Assembly (NCBI RefSeq): GCF_900111145.1
Contig: NZ_FOIR01000001.1
Coordinates: 999,501 to 1,063,500 of the forward strand
Length of the DNA stretch: 64,000 bases
Origin: Roseivirga pacifica
GTDB taxonomy: Bacteria > Bacteroidota > Bacteroidia > Cytophagales > Cyclobacteriaceae
Direction of reading: 5' to 3'
Below the pieces are notes generated by a model. The model was given only the letters and a program-made list of their open reading frames with translations. It was not told the origin of the DNA and ran no database searches. Below are positions 44,898 to 53,195 of the stretch, one piece after another. Position numbers and translations under genes: made by a program. Each line of letters begins with the position of its first letter. The stretch's first letter is position 1.

Positions 44898-45745
44898 TGC
44901 TGATCTATTGGGTTGGTTTCTACCAAAGAATCTTGCTCTGCCTTATGCAAATTTTCAATTACGTACACGTACGACAGCTTTCCGTAGTCTACGCTAAGTT
45001 TTACTTTAATCTGAAGGTAAGTTTTGTTAGCATCTTCCGTAACGGATGCTACAGTGCCCACCATTACTTCCTTAGGAAAAATGGCGTTGTAGCTAGAGGT
45101 AACAATGGTGTCGCCTTCTTGCACGGTTACATCGGGTGTAATGTAAAATAGGTCCGAAACTTTAGGGTTTGTGCCGCCCCACTGGAGCGTACCAACCCTG
45201 CCCGATGGCACATGCTTTACGGAAACTGGGTTTTTAGTGTTCAAAACAGAAACCCCTTCGGCATACCGCTCTGAAACCGAGCGAATTTTTCCAACCACAC
45301 CAAAGGAGTTCATTACTCCCATATTCGGCTTTATGCTATCCCTGCTTCCTTTATTAATCATAAAGAAGTTGTTGGCATTTCGAATGCTGTTTTGAACAAT
45401 TTCGGCTTGGCGCAAAACATACTGAACGGTGTCGGTAGTATCGGCTACAATGCTCACCTGCTCAGTAGAGTCTAGCGTGACCTCCGAGGCCATTTGGCTC
45501 AAAAGCAACGCTCTTAAACGCGCGTTTTCTGTAGCCAGTTCTTCGTTTACCCTGCTAAGCTCAAAGTAGTCGCCAATATTGCGCGATGTTTTGTTTACCG
45601 AACCGATAAAACCCGATGCGCCATTGATGAAAGCTGTGCGTTGATAATCGTTGTTGCCAACGATCATCCAAATACAGAGCACTTCTAAAAACAGAAATAC
45701 GATAAATGCACGGTATTTAAATAAAAACGCTAATAGCTGCCCCAT
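44894..45745 (-). CDS. mreC: Rod shape-determining protein MreC
   Basis: The 283-residue bitopic protein has a membrane helix at about 10-27, a coiled coil (ELATENARLRALLLSQM) and paired beta-barrels with NKGSRDSIKPNMGVMNSFGVVGKI and EGDTIVTSSYNAIFPKEVMVGTV, the usual MreC text. It activates PBP2-RodA in the periplasm. Confidence 0.94.
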   Translation of the reverse strand: MGQLLAFLFKYRAFIVFLFLEVLCIWMIVGNNDYQRTAFINGASGFIGSVNKTSRNIGDYFELSRVNEELATENARLRALLLSQMASEVTLDSTEQVSIVADTTDTVQYVLRQAEIVQNSIRNANNFFMINKGSRDSIKPNMGVMNSFGVVGKIRSVSERYAEGVSVLNTKNPVSVKHVPSGRVGTLQWGGTNPKVSDLFYITPDVTVQEGDTIVTSSYNAIFPKEVMVGTVASVTEDANKTYLQIKVKLSVDYGKLSYVYVIENLHKAEQDSLVETNPIDQQ

Positions 45746-45751
45746 CCATCA

Positions 45752-46780
45752 TCAGATCATTAATACAGCCTTGTATGAATTAACGTTTTTAAGCGCCTCG
45801 CCTGTACCACGCACTACCGCTCTTAACGGATCGTCCGCAATGTGAATAGGCAGTTTGGTTTTCAAAGCCAAACGCTTGTCTAAGCCTTTCAATAATGCAC
45901 CGCCACCTGTTAGGTGAATACCTCTGTCGTAAATGTCGGCAGAAAGTTCTGGCGGTGAAATCTCTAGGGCTTTAAGGACTGCCTCTTCAATTTTAGAAAC
46001 AGACTTATCTAGCGCGAAGGCAATTTCAGAGTATGAAATCTTGATCACCTTAGGAATACCCGTCATTAGGTCTCGGCCTCTGATCTCGTAATCTTCCGGT
46101 GCGTCATCCAGTTCTGTTAGGGCAGAACCGATGGCGATTTTTACTTTTTCAGCACTTCTTTCACCAATCAACAGGTTGTGCTGTCTTCTCATATAGTCGA
46201 GAATGTCTTTGGTAAAGGTGTCTCCGGCTACACGAATAGATTGGTCGCAAACAATACCGCTCAATGCGATAACGGCAATCTCGGTAGTACCACCCCCAAT
46301 ATCTACAATCATTGAACCTACTGGCTCATCAATTTTAATTCCGGTACCAATGGCTGCTGCAATTGGCTCGTAAATCATGTAAACCTCTTTGGCGTTGGCG
46401 TGCTCGGCAGAGTCACGTACCGCTCTTTTTTCCACCTCGGTAATACCAGACGGAATACAAATAACCATGCGGTGAGATGATGGCATAAAGCTACGCTTGT
46501 TCAGGTCGATCATTTTGATCATTCCCTTAATCATCATTTCAGCTGCTTCGAAATCCGCAATTACACCATCCTTTAATGGGCGAATGGTTTTAATGTTTTC
46601 GTGCGTTTTTTCGTGCATGTTCATGGCCTCTTTACCAATGGCCAAAACCTTGTTTGTATTCTTGTCAATGGCAATGATGGAAGGTTCATCAACCACGATT
46701 TTATCTTTATGAATGATCAGGGTGTTTGCTGTACCCAAATCAATCGCTATATCACTTGTTAGAAAGTCAAAAAACCCCAT
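45752..46780 (-). CDS. mreB: Rod shape-determining protein MreB
   Basis: The actin-like protein of 342 residues polymerises at the inner membrane to guide wall synthesis. It has DIAIDLGTANTLI (phosphate 1), VGSMIVDIGGGTTEIAVI (phosphate 2) and LTGGGALLKGLDKRL (adenosine). An AAGGAG sequence (46790-46795) lies 9 bases before its ATG, one of the few SD-like sites in the window. A terminator separates it from purH, so it probably has its own promoter. Confidence 0.97.
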   Translation of the reverse strand: MGFFDFLTSDIAIDLGTANTLIIHKDKIVVDEPSIIAIDKNTNKVLAIGKEAMNMHEKTHENIKTIRPLKDGVIADFEAAEMMIKGMIKMIDLNKRSFMPSSHRMVICIPSGITEVEKRAVRDSAEHANAKEVYMIYEPIAAAIGTGIKIDEPVGSMIVDIGGGTTEIAVIALSGIVCDQSIRVAGDTFTKDILDYMRRQHNLLIGERSAEKVKIAIGSALTELDDAPEDYEIRGRDLMTGIPKVIKISYSEIAFALDKSVSKIEEAVLKALEISPPELSADIYDRGIHLTGGGALLKGLDKRLALKTKLPIHIADDPLRAVVRGTGEALKNVNSYKAVLMI

Positions 46781-46830
46781 CTAATGCGTCTCCTTGTCTG
46801 ATTATTTTTAACTAATAAGTACCTATTTAC

Positions 46831-46859
46831 TAAAAAATTAAGCTTATCAAAAGCTTAAT
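46831..46859 (-). terminator. Terminator between purH and mreB
   Basis: On the minus strand a 9-bp stem (46859-46851 with 46845-46837, ATTAAGCTT/AAGCTTAAT) with a 5-base loop is followed by TTTTTTA. The stem begins within the purH stop codon. Confidence 0.75.
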
Positions 46860-48384
46860 GTTTGAAATGGCGGGTACCGGTAAATACCATGGCCATATCG
46901 TGCTCATCGCAGTAGTTAATCGATAGTTCGTCTTTAATAGAACCACCTGGTTGAATCACTGCATTTACGCCTTCTCCGTGAGCAATTTCCACACAGTCAG
47001 GGAAAGGGAAGAAAGCATCGGAAGCCATTACAGCTCCGTTCAAATCAAAGCCAAATGCTTTAGCTTTCTCAATGGCTTGTTTCAAGGCATCAACCCTTGA
47101 AGTTTGGCCAACTCCGCTCGATAGCATTTGTCCTTCTTTTGCTAAAATAATGGTGTTCGACTTAGTGTGCTTGCAAACTTTAGATGCAAATACCAACGCC
47201 CTCTTTTCAGCCTCAGTTACGTCTTTCTTGGTAACTGTTTTAAAATCTTCAGCCTTGTCGGTTACCAAATCGCGATCTTGAACAATTACGCCATTCAATA
47301 AGCTCTTGTATTGCGTTTGGGCAGAAAGATTTTGCTTCTTAACGAGCAAAATTCTGTTTTTCTTGCCTTTTAGTAACTCAAGTGCATCATCGTCAAAACT
47401 TGGGGCAATCAACACCTCAAAGAATAGTTTGTGTAGCTCCTCTGCAGCAGCTAAGTCAATGTTTTGGTTGCTTACCAAAACACCACCAAAAGCTGAAACA
47501 GTATCTGCTGCAAAAGCTTTTAAGTAGGCGTCTTTCACATCGGTGCCAATGGCTACGCCACATGCGTTAGTGTGTTTAAGAATGGCAAAAGCATGCTCGC
47601 TGGCATCAAATTCTTCAATCAAACAAACGGCAGCATCAATGTCTACCAAGTTATTGTAAGAAAGTTCTTTTCCGTTCAGTTGGTCGAACAACTCATTCAA
47701 CGGACCGTAGAAGTGACCTTCCTGGTGAGGGTTTTCACCGTAACGCAATTGCTTGCCTTCACGCTCGCTAACTTTGAATTTGTCCAGCTTCTCTTCCTCG
47801 TTAAAGTAATTGAAGATGGCCGAATCGTAGTGCGAAGAAATATCAAAAGCTTGCGCGGCAAATTTTCTTCTGTCAGCAAGGTCAGTAGCACCGTTCTTTT
47901 CCTGTAGCAAGGTTTCTACAGCGCCATATTGCTCGCGAGAAGAAACGATCAACACGTCTTTATAATTTTTGGCAGCGGCACGAATAAGTGAAATGCCACC
48001 AATGTCAATCTTCTCGATAATGTCTTGTGCAGGTGCACCAGAAGCTACGGTTTCTTCAAACGGGTAAAGGTCTACAATTACCAAGTCTATTGAAGGAATT
48101 TCGAATTCTTTGGCTTGGTCTAAGTCGCCCTCGTTGTCTCTTCTGTGTAAAATTCCGCCAAATACTTTTGGGTGAAGGGTTTTTACTCTTCCACCGAAAA
48201 TCGATGGGTAGCTGGTTAGGTCTTCCACAGGAATAACTTCGGCACCCTGATCTTCTATAAATTTTTGTGTACCACCTGTAGAATAGATGGTTACGCCATT
48301 CGACTTAAGTAGCTCAATAATTGGAGCTAGATTGTCTTTGTAAAATACTGATATTAAAGCGGATTGAATTTTTACCTGCGACAT
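46855..48384 (-). CDS. purH: Bifunctional AICAR transformylase/IMP cyclohydrolase
   Basis: The enzyme does the last two steps of IMP synthesis. The 509-residue protein has the N-terminal IMP cyclohydrolase domain (ALISVFYKDNLAPII, YSTGGTQKFI, VKTLHPKVFGGILHRRD) and the AICAR transformylase domain with LRYGENPHQEG, LKHTNACGVA, HTKSNTIILAKEGQMLSSGVGQ and SDAFFPFPDCVEIAHGEGVNAVIQPGGS. Full length. Confidence 0.97.
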   Translation of the reverse strand: MSQVKIQSALISVFYKDNLAPIIELLKSNGVTIYSTGGTQKFIEDQGAEVIPVEDLTSYPSIFGGRVKTLHPKVFGGILHRRDNEGDLDQAKEFEIPSIDLVIVDLYPFEETVASGAPAQDIIEKIDIGGISLIRAAAKNYKDVLIVSSREQYGAVETLLQEKNGATDLADRRKFAAQAFDISSHYDSAIFNYFNEEEKLDKFKVSEREGKQLRYGENPHQEGHFYGPLNELFDQLNGKELSYNNLVDIDAAVCLIEEFDASEHAFAILKHTNACGVAIGTDVKDAYLKAFAADTVSAFGGVLVSNQNIDLAAAEELHKLFFEVLIAPSFDDDALELLKGKKNRILLVKKQNLSAQTQYKSLLNGVIVQDRDLVTDKAEDFKTVTKKDVTEAEKRALVFASKVCKHTKSNTIILAKEGQMLSSGVGQTSRVDALKQAIEKAKAFGFDLNGAVMASDAFFPFPDCVEIAHGEGVNAVIQPGGSIKDELSINYCDEHDMAMVFTGTRHFKH

Positions 48385-48407
48385 TTCCGAGGGGATTTAT
48401 TAAGTCG

Positions 48408-48415
48408 CAAAACTA
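48408..48415 (-). promoter_or_regulatory. -7 box TAGTTTTG for purH
   Basis: Exact TAnnTTTG match on the minus strand 23 bases before the purH ATG. No convincing -33 TTG is seen. Confidence 0.5.
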
Positions 48416-48482
48416 GGGAATTTATATGGTTTTGAGAACCGTTAGGACTTATACTTTTTTTGGCTAAAACCTTTTTAATAAC

Positions 48483-48875
48483 CTAAATGGACAGGATAGG
48501 GGTTTTGGTAATTTGCTTTACCATTTCATCAGATAGTTCTTCACAAGTATCGTGAACGAAGACGTACTTGCCTCCAATTTGTTCAACCAAATCATTGAAA
48601 GTCATTCTTTCCACTTCCGATATGCCTCCCTCTACTTTTTCCATTGGTTGAATTAAAATTACAAGCTTTGGGTCAAGTAGGTTATTGTTAAAAACTTCTT
48701 TCAAAACCTCTTTTAAAAATGCAGAGGCAATTGAAACGCTTGCGATTAGTAATCTTTCATTCGAGAATTTATTAACGCTTTCCCTTTTGAATTGTCTTCC
48801 GGAATTCACGTGTCTTAAATCGACCTTGTTCTCGTATGTCTTTATATAAATAATTTCTTTTTTGAACGGGTTAAT
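48483..48875 (-). CDS. Small MreB-like protein with apparent ATT start
   Basis: The reading frame is open from 48899 to the stop at 48483. Translation gives INPFKKEIIYIKTYENK, then a strand VNSGRQF, a helix after KFSNERLL and KLVILIQPMEKVEGGISEVE. This pattern resembles, from memory, the roughly 110-150 residue MreB-related proteins of other bacteria that hold only part of the actin fold (VYVQ.WEN..., PFSH.R, HP.EK.EGGL.EVE). The upstream text includes no ATG, GTG or TTG. The first usual start is GTG 48809, which would remove the first 22 matching residues. ATT 48875 would give 130 residues, 19 bases after purN. Start choice is uncertain; it may also be a damaged gene. Confidence 0.5.
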   Translation of the reverse strand: MNPFKKEIIYIKTYENKVDLRHVNSGRQFKRESVNKFSNERLLIASVSIASAFLKEVLKEVFNNNLLDPKLVILIQPMEKVEGGISEVERMTFNDLVEQIGGKYVFVHDTCEELSDEMVKQITKTPILSI

Positions 48876-48894
48876 CGTAAGTGAGAAACGTGTT

Positions 48895-49464
48895 TTACTT
48901 CAGAACTTCTTGCTCCACCACTTTTGGATAATTTTTATGTTCGAGCTTTAATACTTTGGCCGCAATCTCCTCGGCAGAATCTTCTGGGCTCAGCGCGCAG
49001 CTTTCTTGGTAGATGATGGTGCCACGGTCGTACTCTTCGTTTACAAAGTGAATGGTAATGCCCGATTCTGATTCGCCAGCGGCTTTTACGGCTTTATGTA
49101 CATTGCTACCGTACATGCCTTGGCCGCCAAATTTGGGTAGTAAAGCTGGGTGAATATTGAAAATTCTATCGGAATATTGCTTTACCAGCGCTTGAGGAAT
49201 TAGCAGCATAAAGCCGGCTAATACAATGTAGTCTACTTTCTCTTCTGCCAGAATATCGAGAATTACATCGCCAGTTTGCCAAAACGTTCGGTTATAAACG
49301 TGGTGCGGAATGTGGTATCGGCTGGCACGTTCAATTACCCCGGCCGATTTGTTATTGGTAAAAACCGATACAATTTCAACCGATGGGTGGTTTTGAAAGT
49401 GCTTGAAAAACTCTTCAGCGTTAGACCCGCTGCCCGATGCGAAAATGGAAATTCTCTTCTTCAT
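48895..49464 (-). CDS. purN: Phosphoribosylglycinamide formyltransferase
   Basis: The enzyme transfers a formyl group to GAR in purine synthesis. The 189-residue protein has ISIFASGSGSNAE, VLAGFMLLIPQ, the catalytic NIHPALLPKFGGQGMYG and the GITIHFVNEEYDRG segment with the catalytic Asp. ATG 49464 is used; an open frame of 85 codons upstream lies within the prenyltransferase gene antisense and is not coding. The ATG overlaps the upstream stop as TAATG. Confidence 0.95.
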   Translation of the reverse strand: MKKRISIFASGSGSNAEEFFKHFQNHPSVEIVSVFTNNKSAGVIERASRYHIPHHVYNRTFWQTGDVILDILAEEKVDYIVLAGFMLLIPQALVKQYSDRIFNIHPALLPKFGGQGMYGSNVHKAVKAAGESESGITIHFVNEEYDRGTIIYQESCALSPEDSAEEIAAKVLKLEHKNYPKVVEQEVLK

Positions 49465-50324
49465 TAAATCCAAATCATGCTTAGTACGCCCAGCAACATG
49501 ATAATTTTGCAGTAAGTACTGAGCGTGCCAAATGCTTTTACAGTATCTGCTTTTGCAATACTCAGGTTCAAAAGTATTAATGTAATGAACAGAATGGAAG
49601 GAAGCACCAACGAAATGTGCTGAATAAGTACAAAAACAGTGATGATAAAGGCCAAGCTGATGCAGTAAAGCACCCACTTGGTTTTGGCAATGCCAAGCAC
49701 TATAGGTACAGTTTTGCAACCAAATCGGGCATCGCCCTTCATGTCTTCCATATCCTTAATGATTTCGCGAATGAGTGTGATAAAAGCCGATAATATGGCA
49801 TAGCAAGCAATTATGTAGGCTCGATCGTGAAAGTATTCGGCTACTAATATTAGTGTGGTTCCGGTTAAAAGTGCTACACTCAAATTACCAACAAACGGCA
49901 GTCGCTTTAACTGATTGGAATACAACCAAAGTAAAAATGCTGCCCCGAACATGATTAACCCTATTTCTATAGAAAGCAAAAAGCCGAAAGCAATGGCCGT
50001 AAGATTAAGTATTGTGTGGCCGGCAATTACCCAGCGCCTACCCAATTTTTTACCTACTACCACGCGCTTTGGCTTATTCACAAAGTCGATTTTTACATCG
50101 TAGTAGTCGTTTATTAGGTAGCCAGCGCTAGTGATCATTACCGTGGCCGATACCATTAGGAAAAAGCCTTTGTCGGTAAGAATTTGTAGCCAGCTTTCGC
50201 GGTTGCCAATAAGAAAGATAGCGGTGAGGTATTGGGTTAACGCAACCAAAAACAAATTGACCCCGCGAATAAGCTTGAGGTAGCTAAAGACAAAGCTTGG
50301 TCTTAGAATTGTTGAGAGTTGCAT
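49464..50324 (-). CDS. UbiA-family prenyltransferase
   Basis: The 286-residue integral membrane protein has eight or nine helices and the two Asp motifs NDYYDVKIDFVNKPKR and REIIKDMEDMKGD. Related Bacteroidota proteins are annotated as geranylgeranylglycerol-phosphate geranylgeranyltransferases, but the acceptor cannot be told from sequence. It sits between a DUF2520 gene and purN. Confidence 0.9.
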   Translation of the reverse strand: MQLSTILRPSFVFSYLKLIRGVNLFLVALTQYLTAIFLIGNRESWLQILTDKGFFLMVSATVMITSAGYLINDYYDVKIDFVNKPKRVVVGKKLGRRWVIAGHTILNLTAIAFGFLLSIEIGLIMFGAAFLLWLYSNQLKRLPFVGNLSVALLTGTTLILVAEYFHDRAYIIACYAILSAFITLIREIIKDMEDMKGDARFGCKTVPIVLGIAKTKWVLYCISLAFIITVFVLIQHISLVLPSILFITLILLNLSIAKADTVKAFGTLSTYCKIIMLLGVLSMIWI

Positions 50325-50394
50325 CGCAAATTATTACGCTACAAAGGTAATTCGGTTTGGCTTAAGGTGAGCAAAAAAGCTTGCTATCAATTCG

Positions 50395-51177
50395 TTATTC
50401 TTCGTAGGTATCGATTATGTGCTGCGAAATTTGCCTGTAAATCTCAGCTAACTCAGGTTGGTTTGTTAGCAGTTCATGTTGCCTGTCGAGTGTTTCTAAA
50501 TCGCCACGAACAGCTGGACCAGTTTGGGCATTTTCAGGACCTAATTCAAAGGATTTGTTGAGTGTTTCGGCAATCAATGGCTTTAGTATATCAAAGTTGA
50601 GGTTGCCGTTTTCAAGAATTTCCTTCGAAATGGTAAACATGTGATTGGTAAAGTTGCAGGCAAAAACTGCAGCTAAATGAAGCACTTTGCGCTGAGCACT
50701 GTTTACCTCCTGCACATTGCCGCTTATGGAATGGGCTAGCTGGGTCAATGACTCATGAGCAAACTGTGTATCACCTTCCACACAAATCGGGATTTCAGAA
50801 AAATCTACCCTTTTGCCTTTGCTAAAGGTTTGGAGTGGATAAAAAACGCCAATGTGCTCGGTGGAGGCATAGCCCAAATCGAGCAGTGGGCGAGTGCCAG
50901 AAGTGTGGCAGAGTACAGCATTTTCTGGTAACTGAAGACTTTGCGCAACTTGCTGAATGGCATCATCAGAAATGGCCATGATGAAAATGAAGGCATCGAC
51001 ACTTCTTAAATCGGTTGAGTCGCCTGTGCTGGCATTAAAAAAGTCGAGGCCGAAGTTTTTGGCCTTGGCTGCATCTCGGCTATAAATGTGGACAATTAGG
51101 TGTCCGGCATTCTCCAATGTTCTGGCCAAGTGCCAGGCTACATTTCCCGTTCCGATTATAGCAATGCGTTGTGCCAT
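50395..51177 (-). CDS. Rossmann-fold/DUF2520 protein
   Basis: The 260-residue protein begins MAQRIAIIGTGNVAWHLARTLENAGH, an NADP-binding Rossmann loop like that of F420H2:NADP oxidoreductases, and has the DUF2520 helical C-terminal half (LHLAAVFACNFTNHMFTIS, GPENAQTGPAVRGDLETLDRH-like). The biochemical role is not established. ATG 51177 gives a start on the first strand. The cluster DUF2520-UbiA is common in the phylum. Confidence 0.88.
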   Translation of the reverse strand: MAQRIAIIGTGNVAWHLARTLENAGHLIVHIYSRDAAKAKNFGLDFFNASTGDSTDLRSVDAFIFIMAISDDAIQQVAQSLQLPENAVLCHTSGTRPLLDLGYASTEHIGVFYPLQTFSKGKRVDFSEIPICVEGDTQFAHESLTQLAHSISGNVQEVNSAQRKVLHLAAVFACNFTNHMFTISKEILENGNLNFDILKPLIAETLNKSFELGPENAQTGPAVRGDLETLDRQHELLTNQPELAEIYRQISQHIIDTYEE

Positions 51178-51195
51178 GTTGCGAAGGTAGCACAT

Positions 51196-51210
51196 ATAAC
51201 CTAAGGTTAT
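51196..51210. repeat. Short palindrome ATAACCTAAGGTTAT
   Basis: Perfect inverted repeat of seven bases around one centre base, between the DUF2520 start codon and the 48-bp palindrome. It may be part of the RAYT-associated repeat unit or the promoter region of the DUF2520 gene. Confidence 0.5.
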
Positions 51211-51223
51211 ACAAGTTTCGGTT

Positions 51224-51271
51224 CAACCTCAATTTAGCCCATGGTTTAAACCATGGGCTAAATTGAGGTTG
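51224..51271. repeat. Perfect 48-bp palindrome (REP-like)
   Basis: The two 24-base arms (51224-51247 and 51248-51271) are perfectly complementary with no loop; the centre reads CATGGTTTAAACCATG and the outer ends are CAACCTCAAT/ATTGAGGTTG. It lies 28 bases from the end of the transposase gene and shares its core with the palindrome on the other side, so it is probably a REP/BIME-type substrate. Confidence 0.85.
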
Positions 51272-51283
51272 CGATGAAATAAT

Positions 51284-51299
51284 AGTGGTTTTAACCACT
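51284..51299. repeat. Short hairpin at the transposase 3' end
   Basis: AGTGGTT (51284-51290) pairs with AACCACT (51293-51299) around TT, directly next to the transposase stop codon (51300-51302). An ATTGAGGTTG direct repeat of the large palindrome's outer arm occurs at 51306-51315 within the gene's last codons. Confidence 0.65.
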
Positions 51300-51731
51300 T
51301 CATTCATTGAGGTTGTGAATCTTAAGAAATGTTTCGTATTCCTGACGGAATGATTTTGTTTTATGGTGTTCTTTTTGGTTGAGGATGTATTTTTCAACCT
51401 TTAATAGCTGTGATTCGCTAACTGAAAAAGCACCGTAGCCGGTTTGCCATGCAAATTTTTCCGAAGAAAGATTGAATTGGTTAATCCAATGAGAGCTAGC
51501 GCCTTTTATTTGCTTTACCAGGTCGGCTAGGCAAATATTCTGGTTAAGAAGGAAAAGCAAATGAATGTGGTCCTCAATGCCACCAATAGCTTTAACAAAA
51601 CAGCCTTTGTCAATCATTTGGGATTTAATGAAGTTATAAATTTTACCCTCCTGATTGCGAGAAATTAAGGGGTGTCTATTTTTTGTGCTGAACACCAAAT
51701 GAACCCATATTTTTGGGAATGAGTGTGACAT
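51300..51731 (-). CDS. REP-associated tyrosine transposase (RAYT, Y1 family)
   Basis: The 143-residue single-domain protein fits the IS200/IS605-like Y1 transposase family. It has the HUH motif in GGIEDHIHLLFLL (His-Ile-His), the middle segment KGASSHWINQ, and WQTGYGAFSVSESQLLKVEKYILNQKEHHKTKSFRQ, which holds the probable catalytic Tyr of KYILNQ. There is no TnpB partner. It is flanked on both sides by palindromes of related core, the arrangement of a RAYT with its REP hairpins. The gene appears intact and may be domesticated. Confidence 0.88.
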   Translation of the reverse strand: MSHSFPKIWVHLVFSTKNRHPLISRNQEGKIYNFIKSQMIDKGCFVKAIGGIEDHIHLLFLLNQNICLADLVKQIKGASSHWINQFNLSSEKFAWQTGYGAFSVSESQLLKVEKYILNQKEHHKTKSFRQEYETFLKIHNLNE

Positions 51732-51762
51732 GTTGTGTGTTTGTTCTTACTCAATTTAACAA

Positions 51763-51780
51763 AAACCATTGAAATGGTTT
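51763..51780. repeat. Short palindrome upstream of the transposase gene
   Basis: AAACCATT (51763-51770) and AATGGTTT (51773-51780) form a hairpin with a 2-base centre. It shares AAACCAT with the core of the 48-bp palindrome on the other side of the gene. Confidence 0.6.
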
Positions 51781-51806
51781 GAAAGGCGTAAATGCCATCC
51801 CATAAA

Positions 51807-51826
51807 CCCACGGTTTAAACCGTGGG
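51807..51826. repeat. Perfect 20-bp palindrome (REP-like)
   Basis: CCCACGGTTT and AAACCGTGGG are perfect complements with no loop. The core CACGGTTTAAACCGTG differs from the left palindrome's core CATGGTTTAAACCATG by one compensating base pair, so both can form the same hairpin. Confidence 0.8.
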
Positions 51827-51844
51827 GTATAAACGAATGCTCTA

Positions 51845-53134
51845 TTATGATTTTGCAGACAACTCAATGGCCTCACATAATCTGTCCAAGTCGTATTTAG
51901 ATGTGTATACATGTGGGGTAATTCTAGGGCCGTTTACTTGTTCGTACTTCACCGGGCTTGAATGAATCTTGTGCGTTCGGAAAATGTCGTTGTGAACTGG
52001 TCCGGCATCTTTTCCTTCAATGCCAAAGTTGAAGAGTGCACCAGTATATTCGGGGTTCATACTCGAGTAAAAGTTCACCTTATCTATGTTTTTTACCTTA
52101 TCAACCCAATACGTTTTGAGGTATTTCAGTCGGGCTTCTTTTCTGGCCGAGCCAATCGCATTGTGAAAGTCGATAGCCGAGGCTATTGCTTGTTCAATGG
52201 CGAATGAGCGCGTACCAATATTTTCAAACTTGCGGATGTTGTCTTCTTGGCCTTCGGGAGAGGCGAGCAAAGGCCAGACATCTTTGATCTTATCCTTTTT
52301 AGCATAGAGCATTCCTGTGCCGAAAGGAGCACATAGCCATTTATGCAGACTTGTTCCGAAGAAGTCGCAACCGAAGTCTGAGATTTTAAAGTCTAAATGA
52401 GCGAATGAATGCGCACCATCTACCACGGAGTAAATGTTATTAGCACGCGCAACATCACAAAGTGCTTTTACCGGCATAATATGCCCTGTCCAATTGATGA
52501 TGTGCGTAATGTGAAAAACCTTGGTTTTTGGAGTAATAGCCGCTTTGAATTTCTCCACAACTGCATCATTATCATCCGTAGGAATATCTAGGTCTAACCA
52601 TTTCAGCACAATGCCATCACGTCTTTCTCGCTGTCTCCATGCGTTCATCATGTTTGGGTAATCGTATTTGGTTAGAATTACCTCGTCACCTTTTTTTAGG
52701 TTAAGCCCAAATATCACGGTGTTCACGGCTTCGGTAGTGTTTCTGTTAATCGCTAACTCATCTGGTGAGGTTCCGGCCAGATCGGCAAGTTTAGCCCTAA
52801 GCGGCTCACGACCCTGATCAAGCACGCGCCACATGTAGTAAGAAGGGGCCTCGTTGGCATAGGTATAATATCGGTTGGCAGCATCTTGCACCACTTTTGG
52901 TTGTGGGCTAACGCCTCCGTTATTTAAATTAATAATGGTTGGTGATGTGGTATAGGCTTGCCTAATTCTTGCCCAAAGTTCTTCGTCCTGGGCGGCAGCT
53001 TCTGGGCTAAGCCTATTCAGGTTAATCATGGCATCGGAAATGTCTTCAGCCAATGATTTTTGAAAGAAACTTGAAAGCGAAAGTGTGCCCGCAGTTAAAA
53101 AAGTTTTGCGCAGAAAGGATCTTCGGTTTTTCAT
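51845..53134 (-). CDS. Class V aminotransferase, isopenicillin N epimerase-like, exported
   Basis: The 429-residue PLP protein has a twin-arginine-type leader (NRRSFLRKTFLTAGTLSLSSFF), suggesting folded export. The PLP domain has a NGGVSPQP segment, Asp239 in VVDGAHS, and the Schiff-base Lys265 in GTSLHKWL. It resembles CefD-type epimerases and cysteine-desulfurase-like enzymes, but a periplasmic substrate is not known. It follows ccmF by 61 bases with a weak hairpin between. Confidence 0.85.
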   Translation of the reverse strand: MKNRRSFLRKTFLTAGTLSLSSFFQKSLAEDISDAMINLNRLSPEAAAQDEELWARIRQAYTTSPTIINLNNGGVSPQPKVVQDAANRYYTYANEAPSYYMWRVLDQGREPLRAKLADLAGTSPDELAINRNTTEAVNTVIFGLNLKKGDEVILTKYDYPNMMNAWRQRERRDGIVLKWLDLDIPTDDNDAVVEKFKAAITPKTKVFHITHIINWTGHIMPVKALCDVARANNIYSVVDGAHSFAHLDFKISDFGCDFFGTSLHKWLCAPFGTGMLYAKKDKIKDVWPLLASPEGQEDNIRKFENIGTRSFAIEQAIASAIDFHNAIGSARKEARLKYLKTYWVDKVKNIDKVNFYSSMNPEYTGALFNFGIEGKDAGPVHNDIFRTHKIHSSPVKYEQVNGPRITPHVYTSKYDLDRLCEAIELSAKS

Positions 53135-53195
53135 CTTGAGTCAGAAATGGTAAAAGACTCAAAATAGGGAAAAAAGCTTTCGGTTGAAACCTACT

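Noticed and set aside
49465-49719. 85-codon upstream extension of purN
   Set aside because: It overlaps the UbiA gene on the same strand in another frame, and PurN starts at the conserved MKKRISIFASGSGSN.
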